From positions 1 to 14,050 of the forward strand of contig JBELBV010000051.1 of the NCBI GenBank assembly GCA_042095135.1: a stretch of DNA of 14,050 nt. Reading direction: 5' to 3'. The DNA is from UA16 sp042095135. GTDB lineage: Bacteria; Bacteroidota; Bacteroidia; Flavobacteriales_D; Sanyastnellaceae. Under the pieces are notes generated by a model. The model had not been told where the DNA came from. It worked only from the letters and a program-made list of their open reading frames with translations, and searched no databases. Each line of letters opens with the position of its first letter. The first letter of the stretch is position 1. This document shows, piece after piece, positions 6,671 through 13,020 of the stretch. Position numbers and translations under genes: made by a program.

Positions 6671-7063
6671 TTATTTGCCTTTGAGGTATGCGAACAGCGC
6701 CAATCCAAACGCCAGCACATCAGGCGCTGCCATTTCTGCACTGAATTGGATGGTGTCTTGGTTGTTGAACACACCGAAGAACACGCCGAGCAACACGCCC
6801 GTCGCGATGACGTAGGCGAGTAAGAGCTGTTTGGCGGTCTCGATGGCACATGAACGGGCGAAGATCAGCAACAAGCCGACCATAAGGAGCGCCGGTGCGA
6901 GGCCATAGTGGAACAGCGTGCCCATTTCGAGCAATTCTGGAGATGATGCGGCTTTCTCAGCGCCGACAAGTGTTTCGCCCATGGTGCCAGGCATCACGAG
7001 CATGAGTACGCCCATTAGGGTGTTGTACGCGCCGAGGATGGTAAGTGCGAGTTTAGTTTTCAT
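6671..7063 (-). CDS. Small four-helix membrane protein, unknown function
   Basis: 130 residues with four hydrophobic segments at about 5-25, 47-68, 75-97 and 109-127, so an inner-membrane protein. The loop between the first two holds PGTMGETLVGAEKAASSPEL. The C-terminus, YLKGK, is basic. I do not recognise a named family with confidence. It is the middle gene of a minus-strand operon, 20 bases after the upstream membrane protein and 2 bases before the lipoprotein, so the three are almost certainly co-transcribed and perhaps work together at the membrane. Confidence 0.85.
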   Translation of the reverse strand: MKTKLALTILGAYNTLMGVLMLVMPGTMGETLVGAEKAASSPELLEMGTLFHYGLAPALLMVGLLLIFARSCAIETAKQLLLAYVIATGVLLGVFFGVFNNQDTIQFSAEMAAPDVLAFGLALFAYLKGK

Positions 7064-7083
7064 TTGAAGTAAGGGTTTGAGAT

Positions 7084-7524
7084 TTATGTTTTAGCAACTC
7101 CGCCTTTGGTGACCATCCCAATGCGCATGAGCATGATGACCGCCAAAATTCCGTGGAGGACGGCGAGGATTTGTGGCAGGCCTTCAACTGCAAGCACAAG
7201 CCAAACAGCGGTCGCATTGATAAGGAAAACGGTGGTTGTTACGCGCAAGGCGAGGGTCTTGATCGTTTCATCGGAAAAATTCACCTCATCCGGAAGAACC
7301 GGGTACATGAGGATGGTTTGACAAGCAAACATCCCAATCGAGATGATTTCCAAGGCGCCTCCTTCGCCAGAAAGCATACCGAGAAGATTGAAGGTCATGA
7401 CCATGCCGCCGAATAGGAAGTAACCTAAACGAACATAAAACCCTCTTTTAGTTGCCACACCGACAACAGCGAGCAATGTGAAGATGCCGGCCAAAACGAC
7501 CGGGATGAGCATCTCATTTTCCAT
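7084..7524 (-). CDS. Small multi-pass membrane protein, unknown function
   Basis: 146 residues. Hydrophobic segments lie at about 5-24, 32-50, 58-77, 92-113 and 116-136, giving five probable membrane helices. A short acidic loop DEVNFSDE at about 79-86 separates the third and fourth. No catalytic or metal motif is visible and I do not recognise the family. It is the first gene of the operon that continues with the four-helix protein and the NTF2-like lipoprotein. The start at 7524 leaves a 189-base divergent region to the thioredoxin gene that carries stacked dyads. Confidence 0.82.
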   Translation of the reverse strand: MENEMLIPVVLAGIFTLLAVVGVATKRGFYVRLGYFLFGGMVMTFNLLGMLSGEGGALEIISIGMFACQTILMYPVLPDEVNFSDETIKTLALRVTTTVFLINATAVWLVLAVEGLPQILAVLHGILAVIMLMRIGMVTKGGVAKT

Positions 7525-7583
7525 GAAATAAATTTTGTGCCTTGCGGCGGGTTAGTGCTTGAAAAATAAGAAGTGATGTGGAG

Positions 7584-7637
7584 TGCACGAATCAAATGTG
7601 CAGTGTATGTTAACACTTTAATGTGACTTACATCACC
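7584..7637. promoter_or_regulatory. Stacked dyads in the divergent promoter region
   Basis: Three inverted repeats lie in 54 bases: TGCAC-N9-GTGCA (7584-7602), AGTGT-N6-ACACT (7602-7617) and TGTGA-N6-TCAC (7622-7636). The last two have the same N6 spacer and centres exactly 20 bp apart (7609.5 and 7629.5). The pair is about 77 bases from both divergent start codons. The pattern fits an array of sites for a dimeric Crp/Fnr-type regulator. The regulator is not in the window. Confidence 0.45.
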
Positions 7638-7713
7638 AGCTGAGCATCCATTCAGTGAGTTGAGTTACTGTGGACCGCGCGCTGTTCATCGACCTTTGTC
7701 AAAATTGAAGAGC

Positions 7714-8010
7714 ATGGCAAGTTTTAAGGAATTGGTAAATGGCGATGTGCCGGTGTTGGTGGACGTATATGCGGATTGGTGCGGGCCATGCCAAGCCATG
7801 GGGCCGGAATTGGAAAAGCTGACCGCCTCGGTGGCCGGCGGGGCCAAGGTGCTCAAGGTCAACCTCGACCGCAACCAGCCGCTGGCTGAAGCGTTTGGCA
7901 TTCGAAGTGTGCCTACGTTGATGATTTTCAAAGAAGGGAAGATGGTCTGGAAGCAAAGCGGATTTCAAACGGCTGTACAAATGGAGTCGGCGCTGAAGCT
8001 GTTCATTTGA
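7714..8010 (+). CDS. Thioredoxin
   Basis: 98 residues counted from the ATG at 7714 (MASFKELVNGDVPVLVDVYA); a TTG start 18 codons upstream lacks support and would add a non-thioredoxin segment. The redox motif WCGPC is at 22-26 with both Cys, and the structural cis-proline is Pro67 in RSVPTL. There is no signal peptide, so it is cytoplasmic, reducing disulphides with electrons from a thioredoxin reductase. It is slightly shorter than the usual 105-110 residues because the N-terminal strand and helix are trimmed. A GACCTTTG sequence at 7691-7698, one mismatch from TAnnTTTG, is a possible -7 element but sits close to the start. The lipoprotein gene follows after 19 bases. Confidence 0.93.
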   Translation: MASFKELVNGDVPVLVDVYADWCGPCQAMGPELEKLTASVAGGAKVLKVNLDRNQPLAEAFGIRSVPTLMIFKEGKMVWKQSGFQTAVQMESALKLFI

Positions 8011-8029
8011 AGTGGGTTACATTGGGGCC

Positions 8030-8545
8030 ATGAAACGACCCTTTGCTTTATTGATCAGTGGCGCCGCAGCGGCTGCCGCTCTCCTGTTTTCGTGCGGCTC
8101 ACCCAATTCCGACGCGGCAGCAACGTTTGACACCAACGCGGCCACCATTGCCCAAGTCTTCGCCGATTTTGAGGCCGAGAGTGATGACTTCTTTACCCAC
8201 TTCAATGCGGACGCCATCTGGCGTGGCACAGGCCTCAACGCTCCCGACACGGTGACGCTTGGGCAGGTGACGGCCAAATACAAAGCTGCATGGGCCAAAT
8301 ACGATTACGAGCTGATCTCACCCACCAACTTCCTTCCCGGTGTCAACGCCCAAACCAAGGCTGTGGACGGCTCCGTGCGCGGATACTTTGAGTGGAACAT
8401 CAGCAAGCCAGCCACGGATTCTACGGAAGCGAAGTCCGTGAGTGTGAAAGTGTATGAGTCTTTCGATTTCAACCCCGCGGGCGAAATCATGTACACGCAG
8501 GTATACGGCAACCTAGTCGCTGGGTACGCCTACCTCGAAGAGTAG
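8030..8545 (+). CDS. Lipoprotein with NTF2/SnoaL-like domain
   Basis: 171 residues from the ATG at 8030, preceded by GGGG at good spacing; a GTG at 8012 would place six residues before the signal peptide. The signal peptide has a six-alanine core and lipobox LLFSC, with Cys22 lipidated. Residues 36-165 have the pattern of an NTF2-like fold (TIAQVFADFEAESDDFFTHF at 39-58, AIWRG, and closing strands VSVKVYESFDF and MYTQVYGNLV). It is probably in the same transcript as the thioredoxin. No catalytic residue set is clear and the ligand is unknown. The fold call rests on pattern only. Confidence 0.8.
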   Translation: MKRPFALLISGAAAAAALLFSCGSPNSDAAATFDTNAATIAQVFADFEAESDDFFTHFNADAIWRGTGLNAPDTVTLGQVTAKYKAAWAKYDYELISPTNFLPGVNAQTKAVDGSVRGYFEWNISKPATDSTEAKSVSVKVYESFDFNPAGEIMYTQVYGNLVAGYAYLEE

Positions 8546-8549
8546 TGGG

Positions 8550-9266
8550 TCATCCCATCAAGAACCGCACGAGCCGACGCTTCGCGACGGGAAGCGTGGA
8601 TTGCTGAAGTGGAAAGCTGTAGCTCACACGCGCCAAAAACACGGCTGGATTGGGCAATTCAGGAAACTGCCGGGCGAGCCGCACCTTCATGTGCTCAAAG
8701 GTTTCCGTCACGCTCTTTCGAAGCTGCTCCACAGGCTTGAGGGAAAGCTGAACATGCCGCTCCCCGTTCAGCAGGATGGGGGATTTGGCATAACGGTAAT
8801 TGTTGACTTCGTTGCGATCTTCATCGAAGACCAGCAGATACCCTTCGTCCCGGTACAAAGGCTGAATGCCTATGGGCTCCATTTCCAAATGCTCTTCGAC
8901 TATTTCGTAGAGGTTGCTTCCTGACGCAATGGCCTTTTCGATGTGAGGCAATGAGAACGCCAACAACTCATCGAGGTATGCCTGCAGTTCGGGATGGGCG
9001 TTGAAGTGCTTATAGATCAACCTTCGGCTGGCAAAATCCAAGCCTTGAAGCGGCCCCTGGAGTGCTTTTCGCCAATGCCGCTGTTCCTTTTGAAAGGTTT
9101 TGAGTTCTCTATGCGTATCGGTTAAATGGCCCAAGGCGGGGTAGATTTTGACGTCCCGAAATTCACGCTCCCAGCGCTTCAACCAAGCGAGCAGGATGTA
9201 CTGCTTGTACTCGGCATCGAGCAATCCGCCGGTGAGCCAATCGTTGGGTAGTTTGTCCTGGACCAT
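8550..9266 (-). CDS. Conserved Bacteroidota protein of unknown function
   Basis: 238 residues, no signal peptide and no membrane segment, so cytoplasmic. The opening PNDWLTGGLLDAEYKQYILL and the KIYPALGHL region are, to my recollection, characteristic of a protein conserved across Bacteroidota with no assigned role. The centre (about 55-120) is strongly helical and rich in charged residues; the second half has beta-like stretches (GYLLVFDEDRNEVNNYRYAK). It converges on the lipoprotein gene with only 4 bases between stops, and no separate terminator is seen. I cannot assign a function. Confidence 0.85.
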   Translation of the reverse strand: MVQDKLPNDWLTGGLLDAEYKQYILLAWLKRWEREFRDVKIYPALGHLTDTHRELKTFQKEQRHWRKALQGPLQGLDFASRRLIYKHFNAHPELQAYLDELLAFSLPHIEKAIASGSNLYEIVEEHLEMEPIGIQPLYRDEGYLLVFDEDRNEVNNYRYAKSPILLNGERHVQLSLKPVEQLRKSVTETFEHMKVRLARQFPELPNPAVFLARVSYSFPLQQSTLPVAKRRLVRFLMG

Positions 9267-9368
9267 ACTATAAGATACGGAAAAACCGACCGTGAATCAA
9301 CAGGCGGCTGCGGGAAACGAGTGTCAAGGGATGGGACTTAAGGCTTGGAACGGGCTTACTTTTCTGCC

Positions 9369-9752
9369 ATGAAAGCATTGAACGATTGGGGCTTGCTTGC
9401 CCTTCGCATTGGAACCGCTGGATTGATGCTGCCACATGGTTGGCAGAAGGCCAATCGCCTCGTGAATGGACTTACCGGCGACGGCGTGGAGTTCTACAAT
9501 TGGTTGGGCATCGGTGAGACACCATCGCTGATTCTCACGGTCATTGGTGAGTTGGTTGCGCCTATTTTGGTGCTCATCGGTTGGAAAAGCCGGTGGGGAG
9601 CAGCGCTGATGGCCATCACTATGGGGGTGGCGGCGTTCATGGTGCACTGGGAAGATCCGCTGTCTGACAAAGAACACGCGTTGCTGTTTTTCTTCCCCGC
9701 ACTGGCCTTGGTGCTGATGGGCCCCGGAAAGTGGAGCATTGCCCGGAAGTAA
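9369..9752 (+). CDS. DoxX-like membrane protein
   Basis: 127 residues from the ATG at 9369 (MKALNDWG); a TTG eight codons earlier is the only alternative. Four hydrophobic segments lie at about 7-24, 52-72, 76-93 and 103-117. The first carries LRIGTAGLMLPHGWQK (12-27), matching the DoxX family pattern of a Leu-Arg start and a PHG-type turn after the first helix. Length is normal for DoxX. Members are linked to quinone or thiol redox and to stress detoxification, but many have unknown roles. TACTTTTC at 9357-9364, one mismatch from TAnnTTTG, lies just upstream. Its stop is 5 bases from the convergent T9SS gene. Confidence 0.85.
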   Translation: MKALNDWGLLALRIGTAGLMLPHGWQKANRLVNGLTGDGVEFYNWLGIGETPSLILTVIGELVAPILVLIGWKSRWGAALMAITMGVAAFMVHWEDPLSDKEHALLFFFPALALVLMGPGKWSIARK

Positions 9753-9757
9753 CTCTG

Positions 9758-11761
9758 CTACTGTTTGATCACCCTTACCGCAGGAAGCCAATCGCCATTG
9801 GTTAGCGACTGCACACGAAGGATGTACGTACCAGGCGTCCAATGGCTGACGTCCATAACAGCACCCGAACGCACCGTAGCGGTTTGAACCAAGGCGCCGT
9901 TCATGGCAACGACGTGCACCGCATAGCCACGGGCATTTACAGGCAAATCAAAGGCCAACTGAGCCGCTGTGGGATTGGGGTAAACCGTCCAGCGCTCTTC
10001 AACGATTTCAGCCATTTCAGGGACGTCAACGACGAGCCAGTCCTCGCTGATCACTCCTGGGCAATCTGCAAAATCAGTCGCGGAGACAGCATACAAGCCC
10101 GGACCGGTGGTCTGGTAGACCGCATCTGTCGCCCCGGGAATGGGCTCCCCGTCCACCCACCACTGGTATAGCGTGAAGGACTGAGCTACCGACAGCAGGC
10201 CGCTTTCGTCCTCTTCTATCCAAGGGGTATCGAGTGGCCAGCACACCAGCACGGAGTCGCTCGTCCAAGGACAACCGTACGGATCCCAAGCCTCGGCGGC
10301 GTACCAACCGCTTGCGACGGTGGGCCAATTGGAGACACCCGTCAACGGATCGGATGCTTCCCCATTGAAGATCCACACAAAGTCCCAGTCCGATACGTCA
10401 AATTCAACATCGGCGGCCACTACTTCAGGGAGTTCGCCCAAACTCAGGTTGAGGGCAAAGGTGGCATCCGGCGAGCAGTAGAGCAGGCTGTCGCTGACGG
10501 CGGCGCACCCCGCGCTCGATGTGCCGAGCACAGCGTACCAGCCATGTTCTTGCGGTACAAACACTGAATCCGACCCAGTCGCCACCAAGCTGTCGCCCCA
10601 ATACCAAGCATAATCGATGAGGTCCTGCCCCACGGCGAGAAGGGAGTCACCAGCGTCGTTCCAATTGATGTCTACGTCGGGGATGGCGTTGACCACCACC
10701 TGCGACGTGTCGGTCGTGCTCACGGCCGTTTGAAGCAGAATGGTCAGCGAACCGTAGCTGGGGTCGGCGTTGATGTCCAGCGTTCCGGCCCCGTTCGGCG
10801 TGAAGGTCATGGAGCCGAGGTAGTCGTCGTCAGGAAAGAGGTCATCATCCCAAAACGTGACTGTGTAAGGCGGATTGGACAGGATCAGGTTGATGTTCGA
10901 CCACGTATTGGAATATGTTTCATTCGCTACGCTCGACGTGTAGACGTTGCCGCCGCCCGCATCGCTGATGACGAAATACGGATCGGGTGAGGGCGACCAC
11001 CCGTCGTCCCAACCTCCACCAGCGGTTGTGTTGAGGGTGATTTGGGACAACACTTGATCCGAAATGGTCGTTGTGAGCGTGACGTCGTAGTTGCCTTCAC
11101 TGGAGTACAAAACGCTGTCAATTGCGGCTGAAGTGGCTGAAGTGCCATTGCCAAAATCCCAGTTGTAAGTTGTGATTTGGCTGGTGTTTCCGGCGAGTGA
11201 AGCTTCAAAGTTGGCTATCAATGAATCACAGCCCGCTGGCGGTGAGAAGGTGAACGATGCGTTTCCTCCTTCGCCGGCTTCAACGCTCAATTGGTAGGGG
11301 AAGGAATCGGTGACTACCTGTTCAATGCCAAAGGCCGAGGCAACGGCCGAGATATTGATGACCATATCAAACGTACCTGCCAGCAAGGGGCTCCCGCAAA
11401 TGTTGGCGCACCCAAGGGTTTGGCCGTTGGTTGGATAATACACCGCATCGTCATCGTCCAGTTCCACCACCATGCCCAAGGGAACACCGGTGATGGCGGT
11501 GATGGTAACGCTGTTTAAATCTGCCGTGACGCCTGAACCGGGATCGACCACTTCCGCCGGTAAAAAAAACGTGATGGTCTCCTCGTAAAAAGAACCGACC
11601 ATCGCTGAAGGCAATGCGGATGGACAAATGGTTGGAAATCCGTTATCAGATGAACACGATGGATCTGAAGTGCACATCGTGCATTGGCTGATAGTGGCGT
11701 TTGGGGCCACTAATAAGATGGCATACGCCAAAACGCGATGAACAATTCGAACTGGTAACAT
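9758..11761 (-). CDS. Large T9SS-exported surface protein with PKD and C2-like regions
   Basis: 667 residues from the ATG at 11761; a TTG three codons earlier is less likely. Signal peptide 1-25 (MLPVRIVHRVLAYAILLVAP, cleavage near ISQ). Residues 45-165 resemble the Ig-like putative-ligand domains common in Flavobacteriales surface proteins (GVPLGMVVELDD, CANICGSPLLAGTFDMVINI). About 168-235 is a PKD domain (YNWDFGNGTSA, EGNYDVTLTTT). About 255-345 looks like a C2 domain (DPYFVISDAGGG; VTFWDDDLFPDDDYLGSMTF). About 350-585 holds further beta-rich repeats. Residues 589-667 are a T9SS type A C-terminal domain starting ERWTVYPNPT. No catalytic motif is visible; adhesion or ligand binding is inferred. 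It diverges from the OB-like T9SS gene across a 38-base gap. Confidence 0.9.
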   Translation of the reverse strand: MLPVRIVHRVLAYAILLVAPNATISQCTMCTSDPSCSSDNGFPTICPSALPSAMVGSFYEETITFFLPAEVVDPGSGVTADLNSVTITAITGVPLGMVVELDDDDAVYYPTNGQTLGCANICGSPLLAGTFDMVINISAVASAFGIEQVVTDSFPYQLSVEAGEGGNASFTFSPPAGCDSLIANFEASLAGNTSQITTYNWDFGNGTSATSAAIDSVLYSSEGNYDVTLTTTISDQVLSQITLNTTAGGGWDDGWSPSPDPYFVISDAGGGNVYTSSVANETYSNTWSNINLILSNPPYTVTFWDDDLFPDDDYLGSMTFTPNGAGTLDINADPSYGSLTILLQTAVSTTDTSQVVVNAIPDVDINWNDAGDSLLAVGQDLIDYAWYWGDSLVATGSDSVFVPQEHGWYAVLGTSSAGCAAVSDSLLYCSPDATFALNLSLGELPEVVAADVEFDVSDWDFVWIFNGEASDPLTGVSNWPTVASGWYAAEAWDPYGCPWTSDSVLVCWPLDTPWIEEDESGLLSVAQSFTLYQWWVDGEPIPGATDAVYQTTGPGLYAVSATDFADCPGVISEDWLVVDVPEMAEIVEERWTVYPNPTAAQLAFDLPVNARGYAVHVVAMNGALVQTATVRSGAVMDVSHWTPGTYILRVQSLTNGDWLPAVRVIKQ

Positions 11762-11799
11762 GCACGACAATGTATTACCTTTTTGGAAAATCGAAATTG
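11762..11799. promoter_or_regulatory. Short divergent promoter region
   Basis: Only 38 bases separate the two start codons. TACCTTTTTG begins at 11776 on the plus strand and TACATTGT runs at about 11767-11774 on the minus strand; both approximate the TAnnTTTG -7 element. The -33 elements must lie inside the opposite gene. Weak evidence. Confidence 0.3.
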
Positions 11800-12741
11800 A
11801 TGCGGCCTCAACTCCTTCTTTCTCTCCTTTTTCTCTCGATTACAGCGAATGCACTGGCCCAGGTCGTCCCACTGATTGATGTGCAAGGACAGCTGAACAG
11901 CTCCCCCTATGAAAACCAAGTCATTGCCGTTTCCGGAAAGGTCACGGAAGCGTTCGGAGACACGTGGTACTTGCAAGACGATTACGGCGCTTGGAACGGA
12001 CTGTACATTGTCGGTCCGGATGTGGTGATTCCCTCGAATGTTCCGTATTGGAGCGGCGATCGGCAGCCGGAGGTAGGCGACGTGTTGGAACTCACTGGGA
12101 TGGTCATCGAGGAGGACGGCAACACCCAGTTGGTGGATGTTGAGTTGGTGGAATTCGTGGATTTCTGGAACGCCACTCCCGCTGGCATCTGGACGACCGC
12201 GGCAGAAACCCAGGATGAGCAATACGAAGGCACGCGAATCCGTTTAGAAAATGCGACGGTGCTCACTGAACCTGACGTGGACGGTTACTGGACGGTGGCG
12301 ATGCTTGATGGCGAAGTGACATGCTGGGGGGTTGACACCTACGACCCCAGTGGCAATGAAGACCCCGATGGACCCACCCCCGGCGACGTCTACTCGATCT
12401 ACGGAGCTTCACACCAAACCGGCGACGAATACGTACTGCATGTTGGTGACATTGATGTAGTGACATTGGGCATGGAGGAGGAAGCGGCGAGTTCATGGTC
12501 GGTGTACCCCAATCCTGTCACGGATGTATTGACCATTGAGGCCGGCGCGGGTGTCGCAGCCGACACGCCGTTTTGCATTCGTATTTTCAATTCTTCCGGC
12601 AGCGTGGTGATGGAATGCGCTTCCATGCTTCAGCCTGTGCGCGTGGATGTCCAATCCCTGCCTACAGGGATTTACACTGTGCGTGTTCGGGCGGCGAACT
12701 CAAATGTGGTGTCTGTTGTGTCTCGCTTCATGAAAAACTAA
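11800..12741 (+). CDS. T9SS-exported protein with OB-fold-like domains
   Basis: 313 residues; the start is at 11800 because the signal peptide MRPQLLLSLLFLSITANALA (cleavage before Q21) begins there. About 22-120 reads like the nucleic-acid-binding-like OB modules of large secreted nucleases and esterases: IDVQGQLNSSPYENQVIAVS, then GKVTEA, WYLQDDYGAWNGLYIV, GDVLELTGMV and NTQLVDVE. Residues 125-225 look like a second, more diverged copy (GTRIRLENATVL, GDVYSIYGA). About 232-313 is a T9SS type A domain (WSVYPNPVTDVLTIEAG). No nuclease catalytic domain is attached, so the protein is a stand-alone binding unit exported to the surface or medium; its ligand is unknown. Confidence 0.88.
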   Translation: MRPQLLLSLLFLSITANALAQVVPLIDVQGQLNSSPYENQVIAVSGKVTEAFGDTWYLQDDYGAWNGLYIVGPDVVIPSNVPYWSGDRQPEVGDVLELTGMVIEEDGNTQLVDVELVEFVDFWNATPAGIWTTAAETQDEQYEGTRIRLENATVLTEPDVDGYWTVAMLDGEVTCWGVDTYDPSGNEDPDGPTPGDVYSIYGASHQTGDEYVLHVGDIDVVTLGMEEEAASSWSVYPNPVTDVLTIEAGAGVAADTPFCIRIFNSSGSVVMECASMLQPVRVDVQSLPTGIYTVRVRAANSNVVSVVSRFMKN

Positions 12742-13020
12742 CAAGAAACGGTTTCGGGCGAATTTTTATGATTTTGTCCTTTTATTTTCCAATGGCAACG
12801 AACAATTCATTGTTCATAACACTGCGCCAGGTGATTCACCGGAAAGCCTTGCTGGGCCTGAGATGCCGGGGATCTTTGGAGGGATAGGTCGCGGGTTTTC
12901 AACAACTGAAAAGACGAATTCGTCTAACAATAAAGCCGCTTCATTTTTAAAATTCGCGAATTTGTAGTATTTTCGAGTGCTTAACTATCGGATTAACCAC
13001 CCGTTTCTAGTCACTTGAAG
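12742..13020. other. Palindrome-rich intergenic region
   Basis: No credible gene or terminator in 279 bases. It holds four dyads: GAACAAT-TC-ATTGTTC (12800-12815), GGTGA-T-TCACC (12830-12840), and two perfect 14-bp palindromes, AGACGAATTCGTCT (12912-12925) and AAATTCGCGAATTT (12950-12963). A weak TATTTTCG -7-like element is at 12968-12975. The region must carry the promoter of the gene beginning at 13021. Confidence 0.6.
12944..12975 (+). promoter_or_regulatory. Possible promoter of the 13021 gene with operator-like palindrome
   Basis: TATTTTCG (12968-12975) differs by one base from TAnnTTTG. A TTT-rich stretch about 20 bases upstream could stand in for the -33 TTG. The palindrome AAATTCGCGAATTT fills the spacer, where a repressor would block polymerase. 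Low confidence. Confidence 0.25.

Noticed and set aside
12768..12887. 39-codon ORF in the intergenic region after the OB-like gene
   Set aside because: No ribosome binding site, no recognisable composition, and it overlaps dyads; not supportable as a gene.
12912..12963. The two 14-bp palindromes as terminators
   Set aside because: Stems are A/T-rich in the centre with no loop and no following T-run.
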